DNA from: Bacteroidota bacterium
Lineage (GTDB): Bacteria > Bacteroidota > Bacteroidia > Cytophagales > Cyclobacteriaceae
Reading direction: 5' to 3'
Assembly (NCBI GenBank): GCA_023428695.1
Contig: JAEYWY010000005.1
Coordinates: 86,995-150,994 of the forward strand
DNA: 64,000 bases
Of the stretch, positions 52,273 through 61,193 are shown piece by piece (the first letter of the stretch is position 1; each line of letters starts with the position of its first letter). Both the position numbers and the translations under genes were made by a program. Below the pieces are notes generated by a model. That model did not search any database. It saw only the letters and a list, made by a program, of their open reading frames with translations, and was not told the origin of the DNA.

Positions 52273-53712
52273 TTACGTATTAAATTCCTGTATAAATGAC
52301 TTCAGTGATTCAAGTGAGCGTTGCGGATCAGCTTCAATTACACGCAGATTCTGCGCGCGGAAGGCTTCCGTATTAACGCCCGACCCCGGCTGTGCAATTA
52401 TCGCCTTCGCGACGATAGGTTTCTTCCTTCCAAAACCGGGGGCTTTCAGTAAGTCAAGAGCTTTCATCCGAACCCATTGTTCATTCACCTTGCCCTTGTA
52501 TATGATGGCGCCGTCAAGACGACGCAGGTTTTCGATGTGTTTTTGCCGAAGGTCGAGCAACTCGCCGTCGAATTCGGGAATAAGTACGTCGAATCCTGAA
52601 TCGCGGAGAAACTGTATAAAAGGCTTCACGTCGGAATGATCGACTTTATCATGGATCAGATACACTGATTTGCCCGAACCTTCCGATATCTGTTTCTTTT
52701 CAACGGCTTCAAGTAATTCCTCCCGCATAATGTTTTTGAAATCTTCAAGGCTGGTCTGAAGGATTTCAACGCCCTCCTGCGCCTCAACATCGCGTTTGAT
52801 ACTTTCGATAAATGCTTTCTGGCGTTCACTGGCGCTCGCAAGATTTGACGGCAACCAGATCAGGCGTGTAAACTCATCGTTCTGTTGCCTTGCACGTACA
52901 CTGCGCTCCGAGGCTAACTTGTTTTGGTGATCCACGACGGAACGATCCGAACCTTCGGGAATTTCGCCATACGCGCTTCCGATAAGGTGAATGGAAAGAT
53001 TGGATTGTTCGAGGTCGCGCCGCACGACGCGTTCGAGTTCGCTGATTGTACCGGGCAAAGTCTGGTTAGGCAGCACCTGGTAGCCGTGACGTTGCAGTTC
53101 GCGCTTGATAATATTGCGTTGTACTGAAAGGTCGTGCCCGGTTTCAGCGAGGTAAATCGTTTTGCGCTTGTAGGGAACGGATTCCTGCCGCGACTGCTGT
53201 TTGAGAAGCATCAGTGCGTCGTAGATGTCGTAGGTGAGGTCCACCATCTTCATCCAGTACTGGCGTTCCGCTTCGGTACTGAAATAGTCCGTGTATTCGC
53301 GCACGTCACCGGATTCGGGATCAACCTGGTACATTTCGTATCCGAGCAACTCCCGCAGGCGTGGAGGTTGTTCCATTACCGCAAGCGGACTTTTGAAAAC
53401 CTTGAAGAGTCGAACAGCCGAATGTGGATTGGCCGACATGACCTTATGGAAAGTTTCAAGGTGATCGAGACACGAACCGGATTCAATGAAATTCTTTGAC
53501 AGCACCGGAATAAGGAGAGCCGCATTGTCCAGTTCAGGAGATACGATATTGTTGTGCTCACCCTTCAGCATGATGTTGGGTTTGCTGCCAAGAACCTGGC
53601 TCAACATCAGCTCGAGAAAGCGCTTGAACTGCGATACCCAGCCCGGGCCATTGCCCGAAGGAGCGTCGTCATTGTCTGCATAAATGATCAGGACGTCAAT
53701 GTCAAAGTTCAT
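52273..53712 (-). CDS. protein with three TIR-like/flavodoxin-like modules
   Basis: A 479-residue cytoplasmic protein. Module 1 (about 1-150) resembles TIR domains: DVLIIYADND, WVSQFKRFLELML, DNAALLIPVLSKNFIESGSC. Module 2 (about 165-320) begins KTIYLAETGHDLSVQRNIIK and ends near IWLPSNLAS. Module 3 (about 345-479) begins SVYLIHDKVDHSDVKPFIQF and contains DGAIIYKGKVNEQWVRMK. Each has the strand-helix order of a TIR/Rossmann-like unit. The glutamate of NADase TIRs (WCxxE) is not at its usual spacing in module 1 (SCLDHLE), so enzymatic activity is doubtful. It lies directly upstream of the STAND NTPase, which suggests a signalling adaptor. Confidence 0.78.
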   Translation of the reverse strand: MNFDIDVLIIYADNDDAPSGNGPGWVSQFKRFLELMLSQVLGSKPNIMLKGEHNNIVSPELDNAALLIPVLSKNFIESGSCLDHLETFHKVMSANPHSAVRLFKVFKSPLAVMEQPPRLRELLGYEMYQVDPESGDVREYTDYFSTEAERQYWMKMVDLTYDIYDALMLLKQQSRQESVPYKRKTIYLAETGHDLSVQRNIIKRELQRHGYQVLPNQTLPGTISELERVVRRDLEQSNLSIHLIGSAYGEIPEGSDRSVVDHQNKLASERSVRARQQNDEFTRLIWLPSNLASASERQKAFIESIKRDVEAQEGVEILQTSLEDFKNIMREELLEAVEKKQISEGSGKSVYLIHDKVDHSDVKPFIQFLRDSGFDVLIPEFDGELLDLRQKHIENLRRLDGAIIYKGKVNEQWVRMKALDLLKAPGFGRKKPIVAKAIIAQPGSGVNTEAFRAQNLRVIEADPQRSLESLKSFIQEFNT

Positions 53713-53773
53713 GTCTAAAAAATTGTTTTATGTACCTGCGGCTATCCGCCGGCTTATTCACTATCTCTTAATA

Positions 53774-56700
53774 TTACTCCGGCTTTACTACCTCGACGCG
53801 CCGGTCCATCTCCGTTATATTTCGGATAAGGCCCTGGACGAGTTCGTGGTGGTTCGCCATCACAAAATAAAAATCCATCAGGTTAATTTTAAAGACAACG
53901 GAACGTTCCGTCGCCTCCATCATACTCACGCGTTCAACCGGATTGTTCGAAAATATTTCACCGTACACATCGCCCCGTTTCATTGCTGTTATGATCTGTG
54001 ATCCGGAATACAGGCGGATCTCGCCATGTGCCACGATAAACAGCGGCGAATTCGGATCGTCAGGATTGAACCGCAATTGTTCACCAAAAGGAACATCAAG
54101 TGGGGTGATCTTATCCGCAAGATCGCTTATGAGTAATCCGTTGATGTTATGGAATACGGCGGACTGTTTGATGAACATCACCATTTCGATGAACAGGAAG
54201 AATCCGTCATTCAGCCCGTCGAGCAGTTGGTTATTTTCAATGGAAGAGTCCAGGAAGCGTTTGTCGCGCGCAGGGAGTCGTTCCGAAATCTTTGCGTAAA
54301 GTTCCCGGTCCTTGTTATAAATTACCCAGGCTGCGGTTTCCTGCAGAAGCTTGTCGCGGTTAAACATGTGTGCGACAAGTCCCCGGCTTACGCGAAAGTC
54401 GTGCATGAACGCGGTGGCGTGAATGGCGCACACTTTCGTCCAGCGGTTGTTGAAGTTGTAGTCGCGATTCAGGATGTAATTGACTACCTGAATAGGCGTG
54501 TATTCATCCCGTGGATAAAAATGCTGAAGCTCGCGGAGTTTCTGCAATGTGGGTGATTCATCCAGCAAAGGAATTAACCTCAATTTTAGTTCATTGTCCA
54601 GGAACAGATCCAGCAACTCCATTGCAAACGCTACACTATCCGGGTCGTTGGACTCGAGATTGCTGCGCACGAGTTCGATGTTCTTGGCGTCGTAGATCAG
54701 CGAAAGCAACATGAATATCTGGTCATAATTATCCTGAACTTCCTCCTGCAGTGCCTCACGCAAAAAGAACAGCTCCTGTGTGTTGGGCAGTTCATGGATA
54801 GCCGCAAGGTTCCAGATCGCTTTCCCGATTTCGGCTTCCAGCAGGTTGAAGACGTCCCTGACTTCCCGGCCCTCAGCCTTGTAGTTGATGAAGCGAAGGC
54901 TGTGCAAAATCTGCTTGACGATGCGTTTGTCGGGATAGTCAGCTTTTTTCCAGAGCAGTTGATTGGCGTAGCGCGAACCAATCCTGCCCATCACCTGGAC
55001 GATACGCAACATAACGATGTCGGATTGACCCGATTTATGGAAGGCGGTTTCAAGCGGAGTCAGAATTCGCTCTCCAACTTCGTAAAGTGCGGTTGCAGCG
55101 AGGTGGCTGTATGTCGCAGAACCAAGCAGTTCGATCAGTATCGGCCACGTCTCCGGACGGTTAACCTTCCGGGCTGTGTACAGTGCTTCAAATCGTACCT
55201 TCGGATCAACATCGCGAAGGAGTTCAATCAGGATGAATATTGTTTTCGGACTGATGAGTTTGCGTAGCAGTTTTGCGGCAAGCACGCGGTCAGCCTGGCG
55301 CCCGGACTTGCTTAATACGGTCAGGCGCTCCGGCGAAATCGACAACAGGTCACTGTCGCGTGTGTCGTCGGCGGCGGATTCGGCAAGACTTCGGATCTCG
55401 GTTCGTGACGCGTCATTCATTCCCAGTTCTTTCAGCTTTTCCGTCACGAACATCCGGATCTTCTTCGACTCACTGGAACTCAGCCGAATGACGGCGTTTT
55501 CGAACAATGCCGGTTCCAGTTTCTCCATGAGCTTAAGTGAATAAATCACTTTTTCTTCAATGGAGCTGTGTGTTTCCTTCTCCAGCAGGGATCCGACTGA
55601 ATAATCGACAGAACGCGTCTGTGCAACGGTGTCCTTGTTGTTTTGAAGTGTGTCCTGGAGAGTGTCCTTATAACTGTTGTGAAGTCTGTTTGTAACATAA
55701 AACCATACTACCAACAACGGGATCGTAAATCCAGTCACCGAAAGCAGGTTAAAGATATCGGTACTTGTGATCAGGTAAATGATTCCCCCGCCGACCAGTG
55801 TGGCTACCGCGGTGACCGTACCCGTAACTTTGGTCTGGACGTCGATCCTGAATTTGGCTTCTACTGGTAGCAGGTATAGGCGGAACGTTGTTTCTGTCAG
55901 CGTTTCGCGCAACGTCGACAGGAACAGTTTGCTGATCGCGATAATGATAAAGAACAAAAGGAAAAAATTGTTCCCCGGCGTGAATCCGAACGCGGCGCCA
56001 AGGCCGAAGGCACAGATCGTAAAAAATCCGATCAGCAGCGGGCTTATCAGCAATGATACGCGCATTCCGTATTCCTTGATGATCCGGTCCTGTGCCAGCG
56101 TATCAAAGAGGAACGAAAATATCACGATCGTCATTTCAAAATACGCGAGGAAGGTTGCCAGCGCGTCTTCACCCCGGCCTTCGTTGTAAGAGGTCGTCAC
56201 GCTAAGGAACGAATACTCAACGAAGTTGGTCGCAACGATCGAAACGATGACGAATAACGAAAGGAAAAGCAGATACCGGTTTCTGAAGAAGTCGGGGAAG
56301 TTAACCTTCCGATACAGTGCTTTTTCTTCCGCGAATGATCGTGCCCGGTTCAGATACATTAATGAAAGATATATGAACAGGCACAGGAACGCTGCCATGC
56401 TTACCAGGCTTACCGTGTACAGGCTCTCCGTTGTGGCCCAGTGCAGATCAAGGAACTGGGGGATCAACAGGTATGCGAAAAACGCGGCGATCATCGCACC
56501 CTGGTCAACCGAGTTCAACAGACGTTTTGATTGCCGCAAATTGAAAAGGCGCCCAAATGCGCCCCAGAATGTAAGGAATGTAAGGTATGTGAACGGTACG
56601 ATCGAAACAAATCCGAAGAAGTAGATGTCGTTCAGGTCGTCGAAAAAGCGCTGCCCGAACTCAATAAACGCAGTCAGTATAGTTATGACTGAAATACAGA

Positions 56701-56959
56701 GCCCGGCAAGAACCGGAAACGGAATTCTGTTCTGCAGGAAATTGTAAATCAGCGTCGCGACTAAGGCAAACACACCCGAAAAGAAAAGTGCAGCAGGAAG
56801 ATCAGTAGGGTCCGTGAAGTTTTCGAGGAAGAGCGATTGCGATGCAACGGTAAAGGTTGCAACAAATACTCCCATGAAGAAGCTCATGATGAGGAGAAGA
56901 AGGACACGACCTCCTTCACCTGACTTCACGTGCAGCAGGGAAAGCAGTTTCTCTTTCAT
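53774..56959 (-). CDS. MFS-like transporter fused to HEAT repeats and a cyclic-nucleotide-binding-like domain
   Basis: A 1061-residue fusion. Residues ~15-430 hold ten to twelve membrane helices resembling MFS / ATP-ADP translocase-like carriers (LLLLIMSFFMGVFVATFTVA at the start). Residues ~450-900 are helical HEAT-type repeats (VRFEALYTARKVNRPETWPI, ILIELLGSATYSHLAATALY). Residues ~930-1055 form a cNMP-binding fold with RLYSGSQIITAMKRGDVYGE; the phosphate-cassette region reads YGEIFSNNPVERVS and lacks the PRxA of cAMP binders. First gene of the minus cluster, 61 bp before the TIR-like gene. Role in transport or in membrane signalling is open. Confidence 0.85.
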   Translation of the reverse strand: MKEKLLSLLHVKSGEGGRVLLLLIMSFFMGVFVATFTVASQSLFLENFTDPTDLPAALFFSGVFALVATLIYNFLQNRIPFPVLAGLCISVITILTAFIEFGQRFFDDLNDIYFFGFVSIVPFTYLTFLTFWGAFGRLFNLRQSKRLLNSVDQGAMIAAFFAYLLIPQFLDLHWATTESLYTVSLVSMAAFLCLFIYLSLMYLNRARSFAEEKALYRKVNFPDFFRNRYLLFLSLFVIVSIVATNFVEYSFLSVTTSYNEGRGEDALATFLAYFEMTIVIFSFLFDTLAQDRIIKEYGMRVSLLISPLLIGFFTICAFGLGAAFGFTPGNNFFLLFFIIIAISKLFLSTLRETLTETTFRLYLLPVEAKFRIDVQTKVTGTVTAVATLVGGGIIYLITSTDIFNLLSVTGFTIPLLVVWFYVTNRLHNSYKDTLQDTLQNNKDTVAQTRSVDYSVGSLLEKETHSSIEEKVIYSLKLMEKLEPALFENAVIRLSSSESKKIRMFVTEKLKELGMNDASRTEIRSLAESAADDTRDSDLLSISPERLTVLSKSGRQADRVLAAKLLRKLISPKTIFILIELLRDVDPKVRFEALYTARKVNRPETWPILIELLGSATYSHLAATALYEVGERILTPLETAFHKSGQSDIVMLRIVQVMGRIGSRYANQLLWKKADYPDKRIVKQILHSLRFINYKAEGREVRDVFNLLEAEIGKAIWNLAAIHELPNTQELFFLREALQEEVQDNYDQIFMLLSLIYDAKNIELVRSNLESNDPDSVAFAMELLDLFLDNELKLRLIPLLDESPTLQKLRELQHFYPRDEYTPIQVVNYILNRDYNFNNRWTKVCAIHATAFMHDFRVSRGLVAHMFNRDKLLQETAAWVIYNKDRELYAKISERLPARDKRFLDSSIENNQLLDGLNDGFFLFIEMVMFIKQSAVFHNINGLLISDLADKITPLDVPFGEQLRFNPDDPNSPLFIVAHGEIRLYSGSQIITAMKRGDVYGEIFSNNPVERVSMMEATERSVVFKINLMDFYFVMANHHELVQGLIRNITEMDRRVEVVKPE

Positions 56960-57085
56960 GAGGGATACCCGTAGACGTTAAAAGTCGCTATAATACAAGT
57001 AAATTCCTATTAGACGTAGTTTTTTTGGGCGATTCGGGAACATTTGGAGTCCGTTATTTTACTACATTAAGGAATAAATGCGAAG

Positions 57086-57107
57086 GTCAGGCCTTAAGGT
57101 GCCTGAC
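57086..57107 (+). other. 7-bp hairpin in the leader region of the OmpA-family gene
   Basis: GTCAGGC and GCCTGAC pair perfectly around an 8-base loop, about 80 bases before the ATG at 57188, in the 228-bp gap shared with the divergent MFS/HEAT gene. It could be an RNA structure in a leader or an operator. Confidence 0.35.
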
Positions 57108-57187
57108 TTACATTGTAAGGTCGCGGTCAACTTCGCACCATTATTCGTTGATAATGTTCGTAGTATTGGGATTTAAATTTTTTTCTC

Positions 57188-59515
57188 ATGGAAAGAAAGA
57201 TTGCCCTTCTGACGATTGTCCTGATGACTTTTTCAATCGTCGAAATCAGCGCCCAAAACAACAAAGCCCGATCCGAGGGTGAGCGCTTTTTTGGTATACG
57301 CGCATACGATTCTGCGCTTCCGAAATTCCTTGAGGCCGTCGAAGCCGGTGACAAGGATCCGATGCTTCACTATAAAATCGGCGTGTGCTACCACAAATCG
57401 CCTAACTCAAATGATCAGCTGAAAGCGATCCCATATTACGAGTACGCCGTATCCAAAGGTGAAGGCCTGCCCAATTCTGTGCACTACGACCTGGGTATGC
57501 TCTACGCCCGCGATGAAAACCTGCAGCGCGCTGTAGAAACATTTACAAGATACCGCGAACTCGCAAAGGCAGACAAAAGGGCTATCGCCGAAGCAGATGC
57601 CGCACTCAAGAACTGCTACAACGCGATGGCATTCATGTCAGTACCGCGGGATTTCAAGGTGCATCATTTTAATTCGATTATCAATTCGTCATACACAGAA
57701 TACAACCCCGTGGTTTCTGCGGATGAGAGTGTAATGGCATTCACTGCATTGCGCCCCAACACGGGCAAAACCCGGACGGGAGACAAGTTTATTGAAGAAG
57801 TATATATTTCCTATAACAACGCCGGTTCCTGGAGTGAACCCAAAGTTGTTCCGATTGCGCATGACTATAACGTTGGAACAGCGGGAATTTCTGCCGATGG
57901 TCAAAAGATGATCATCTTCATGGGCGGTGCACAAGACCCCGGCGGACTGTATCAGATTACAAAAGCCGGTACGGATTGGTCAAAGCCTTCGTTGCTCACT
58001 CCGAATATCAATACGCCGAAGTATCTCGAATCAACGGCTTCGATTACGCCGGATGGGAAGGTGATCTATTTTGCCAGTGATCGCATCAACGGTTTCGGCG
58101 GACTCGATATATACAAAACGGAACTCCAACCCAACGGAACATGGAGCGCGCCGGTGAACCTCGGTCCCGAAGTGAACTCCAAAGACAATGAAGATGCTCC
58201 GTTCATCCATCCGGATCAAAAAACATTGTTCTTTACCTCCGATGGCCACAACTCTATGGGTGGACGCGATATTTTCATGACCAAATTGGTCGGTAACAAA
58301 TGGTCGACGCCAGAGAATATGGGTTATCCGGTAAACACGACCGCGAACGATAACTACTTTACGTTGATCGCGGACGGAACACGCGGATATTTTTCGTCAG
58401 ACCGGAAAGGTGGCATGGGCGGACAGGATATCTACTACCTGGACATGCCGGCGGAATCGGGTAATATTCCGCTGACGATGATCAAGGGCAAGATTCTTAA
58501 TGCCGAAACCGGCAAACCTATGCCCACGAAGATTTACCTTGTCGACAACGAGACGGACAAAAAACTCGATTTCGTCTACGATCCCGATCCGGTGACGGGT
58601 AACTACCTCGTTATCCTGCCTCCGGCCAAAAATTACGACATGATTATCGAGTCCGAAGGGTTCCTGCCGTACACGCTGAATATTAACATTCCGAATCAGT
58701 CATATTTCTACGAACTGTATCAGCAGATCAATCTTAAGACGATCAAGCAGTTTGATGTTGTGGTAGGGCAGGAGATCCAGGTGAAGAACGCATTCTATGA
58801 TACAGACCAGGATGTGAAGACGAACCTAAGAAAGACGCACGAAGCAAAACTGGTTCAATCCGGAAACGTGGATGTGTATGATATGATGATCGACCTGATG
58901 TCGGCGCAGGATAAGGATGGTATTAGTTACCTGGTGGAACTTGTTCAAATGAAAGATCCGATTGAGGACGTCAACTTCAATGAGGAGGAGAATAATAAAA
59001 TTGAAACGGCAACCCGTGTTTACTACTACGACGAAAGCGACGAAAGCAAGTTTGAGCAAAAGAAAGTCGACGGCAAGGTGATCTTCTCACTGCCTACGTT
59101 CACGGTACATGAAGAGGCACAGAAGCAGAAGGACCAGGCAAAAAAGAAAACGGTCGTAGACCAGAAGCTGCTCTCGGACATTCTCAAGATTTACTTTGAT
59201 GCCGGTAAGAGCGACCTGAAACCAAACTATTCATCACAGCTTGAACAGATTCACAAGGAGTTGATGAAGAACCCTGACCTCGGTGTTGAGATTTCGGGAT
59301 TCGCATCTGCCGAAGGTTCTGAAGATCTTAACCGTGACTTGTCCAACAAACGCGCGATCGCGGTCCTCGACTACTTCAATCACAAAGGTGTCGTACGGCG
59401 TCGTATCGTTGCGCGGGGTTATGGTGTAGCCAAAGGCGCTGCCTCGAACAAGGAAGAAGAACGCCGCGTTGAAGTTCGCATCGTCGACCTCAACGCGATC
59501 GAACATAAACAGTAA
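57188..59515 (+). CDS. OmpA-family protein with TPR and propeller domains (PorE-like)
   Basis: A 775-residue periplasmic protein with a signal peptide (ending EISAQ). Domains in order: TPR-like (~25-145), WD40-like/PD40 propeller (~160-430; FFTSDGHNSMGGRDIFMTKL and GTRGYFSSDRKGGMGGQDIY), a carboxypeptidase-regulatory-like domain (~440-520; GKILNAETGKPMPTKIYL) and a C-terminal OmpA peptidoglycan-binding domain (~655-770; YFDAGKSDLKP, NRDLSNKRAIAVLDY). This is the architecture of PorE, a component linking the T9SS machine to peptidoglycan, although paralogues with other roles exist. It diverges from the MFS/TIR/STAND cluster that ends in a T9SS cargo. Confidence 0.88.
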   Translation: MERKIALLTIVLMTFSIVEISAQNNKARSEGERFFGIRAYDSALPKFLEAVEAGDKDPMLHYKIGVCYHKSPNSNDQLKAIPYYEYAVSKGEGLPNSVHYDLGMLYARDENLQRAVETFTRYRELAKADKRAIAEADAALKNCYNAMAFMSVPRDFKVHHFNSIINSSYTEYNPVVSADESVMAFTALRPNTGKTRTGDKFIEEVYISYNNAGSWSEPKVVPIAHDYNVGTAGISADGQKMIIFMGGAQDPGGLYQITKAGTDWSKPSLLTPNINTPKYLESTASITPDGKVIYFASDRINGFGGLDIYKTELQPNGTWSAPVNLGPEVNSKDNEDAPFIHPDQKTLFFTSDGHNSMGGRDIFMTKLVGNKWSTPENMGYPVNTTANDNYFTLIADGTRGYFSSDRKGGMGGQDIYYLDMPAESGNIPLTMIKGKILNAETGKPMPTKIYLVDNETDKKLDFVYDPDPVTGNYLVILPPAKNYDMIIESEGFLPYTLNINIPNQSYFYELYQQINLKTIKQFDVVVGQEIQVKNAFYDTDQDVKTNLRKTHEAKLVQSGNVDVYDMMIDLMSAQDKDGISYLVELVQMKDPIEDVNFNEEENNKIETATRVYYYDESDESKFEQKKVDGKVIFSLPTFTVHEEAQKQKDQAKKKTVVDQKLLSDILKIYFDAGKSDLKPNYSSQLEQIHKELMKNPDLGVEISGFASAEGSEDLNRDLSNKRAIAVLDYFNHKGVVRRRIVARGYGVAKGAASNKEEERRVEVRIVDLNAIEHKQ

Positions 59516-59544
59516 CGTGATCCTCCTCAGATCGAAGTCTGATC

Positions 59545-59948
59545 AATAGCTGCAAGCTGCGAGCGGCGAGCTACAAGTTTGTTTTGTTCCGGACTTGAAT
59601 GCTCACGATTCTTGACGAAGAGCAGCCCTTTTCACCGCAATGGCGCAAATGTGGCTTCTGGCAGCTGGCCTCTTGCGACTGGCTGTTTATTCCTGGATAA
59701 AAGTTGAAGAGATGCGTTTTCCTGAAACCTGCCTGCCCGCCAAAGCGTTTCGCGACGGCGGGAAACCTGACCGTGATTAAGGGATTAAAGGATTGACACG
59801 ATGGATTAGAGGGATAGGTGGATTAACAGGATGCGAAGCCACAGTAATTACACCAATAATCAGCGGCACCTGAAACCTGAAACTTGAAACCCGAAACTTC
59901 TTTCAAACTTTTAGCTTTCAACTTCACCTTTCACCTTTCAACTTTCAG
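59545..59948. repeat. mosaic of short intergenic repeats, 415-bp gap without a gene
   Basis: Between the OmpA-family and queA genes I see no coding frame, only repetitive pieces. They are an AGCTGCAAGCTGCGAGC-type stretch (59550-59575), an inverted repeat CCCGCC/GGCGGG (59736-59762), a GGGATTAAAGGATTG and GGATTAACAGGATG series (59779-59832), GCGAAGCCACAG with AATCAGCG (59833-59865), then CCTGAAACCTGAAACTTGAA (from 59869) and its pyrimidine-rich mirror CTTTCACCTTTCAACTTTCA to 59948. The last piece runs into the 3' end of queA. Confidence 0.75.
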
Positions 59949-61121
59949 CAACGAACTATCCCCATAGCTAAGAAATCGATACCCATTATCAAGCGCTTCC
60001 TGATAAATACGTTTCCAATCCTCGCCAACAAACGCTGCAACAAGAAGAATCAATGTCGATGACGGTTGATGGAAGTTCGTGATCAGGCCTTTGCAGATAC
60101 GGAATTTGTAGCCGGGACGAATAAAGATGGAAGTTTCACCGACAAGCGGATCATCTTCGTCACCGAAATGTTGGAGTACTGCTGACAGCGCCTCCGTTGT
60201 GGTAATATTTTGTGGCAGGGTATACGGATCTTCCTGACCGATTTCGAATGTGCTTTCGGGATTTACAATCAGACGCACACCAAACCAGTACAGGCTCTCC
60301 AGCGTTCGCATGGATGTTGTTCCCACAGGGATAACGGTGCCGTTGTCATGCAGGAGATGGTCAATGATTTCGCGCCCGACGACAATTTGTTCGCTATGCA
60401 TTTTATGCAGCAAGACGTTTTGTTCCTTGACAGGTTGAAAAGTCCCCGCGCTTACATGAAGTGTGAGATAACGCAGTTGTACGTTTTGCTGTCGTAATGA
60501 TTCAAGTACTTCCTCCGTGAAGTGCAGCCCGGCTGTTGGAGCGGCGACGGCGCCTTCGTGACGCGAATAGACGGTTTGGTACCGTTCGCGATCAAGATCA
60601 ACTGCATTGCGTTTCAAATAGGGGGGCAGTGGCGTTTGTCCTGTTCGTTCAATTATTTCTGCGAAGCTTTCGCCTGTGTCCCAGGAAAATGTAACAATGC
60701 CGTTTTCGCGATCCAGTAATTCCGCAGTGAGTGTACCCGTGCCGTTGGCGTCGGTGAGTTTGGCGCCCACGCTCCATCGTTTCAGGTTGCCAATGGTGCA
60801 TATCCACGTACAGCTTTTTGTAGTCTGCATGGCTCCCACCAGCAACGTTGAAGGTCGCACCGGATGAAGGAGGAATACCTCTATCGAGGCACCGCTTTCT
60901 TTTCTGAATATGAGTCGTGCCTGAATGACGCGGGTGTTGTTGAAATACAGGATGGCGTCGTCGGGGAGTAACACACTGATGTCGCGGAAGATCCGGTGTT
61001 CGATCTTGCCGTGATTGTAGACCAGCAGCTTCGAGTCGTCGCGTTTTTCAAGCGGAAACGCCGCAATGCGTTCCGGTGGAAGTGTGTAGGTGTATGCGTT
61101 GATGTCGAGAAAGTCGTTCAT
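59931..61121 (-). CDS. queA: S-adenosylmethionine:tRNA ribosyltransferase-isomerase
   Basis: A 396-residue QueA, which transfers and rearranges the ribosyl group of SAM to form epoxyqueuosine in tRNA. Family segments include YTLPPERIAAFPLEKRDDSK, FNNTRVIQARL, EAVAAPTAGLHFT-type active-site region (HEGAVAAPTAGLHFTEEV), LRYLTLHVSAGTFQPV, VGTTSMRTLESL and ITNFHQPSSTLILLVAAF. The usual Bacteroidota ending GDSSLLIP appears as GDSSLLKVER; the last four residues are encoded by the flanking low-complexity repeat. It diverges from menC, and the two start regions are about 70 bp apart. Confidence 0.95.
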   Translation of the reverse strand: MNDFLDINAYTYTLPPERIAAFPLEKRDDSKLLVYNHGKIEHRIFRDISVLLPDDAILYFNNTRVIQARLIFRKESGASIEVFLLHPVRPSTLLVGAMQTTKSCTWICTIGNLKRWSVGAKLTDANGTGTLTAELLDRENGIVTFSWDTGESFAEIIERTGQTPLPPYLKRNAVDLDRERYQTVYSRHEGAVAAPTAGLHFTEEVLESLRQQNVQLRYLTLHVSAGTFQPVKEQNVLLHKMHSEQIVVGREIIDHLLHDNGTVIPVGTTSMRTLESLYWFGVRLIVNPESTFEIGQEDPYTLPQNITTTEALSAVLQHFGDEDDPLVGETSIFIRPGYKFRICKGLITNFHQPSSTLILLVAAFVGEDWKRIYQEALDNGYRFLSYGDSSLLKVER

Positions 61122-61193
61122 GAAGTCGTGCCCGCAAAACTATTATTTCGAAACAATTATGTGCAATTTGGAGCCGGAAGATTACAAATACGT

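Noticed and set aside
52273..53712. Confident call of an anti-phage TIR NADase system
   Set aside because: The WCxxE catalytic glutamate is not at the usual spacing and no known defence partner beyond the STAND protein is present; kept only as a hypothesis.
59516..59930. tRNA or small RNA gene in the longest gap
   Set aside because: No cloverleaf arms or GTTCGA-type T-loop were found; the sequence is a patchwork of simple repeats.
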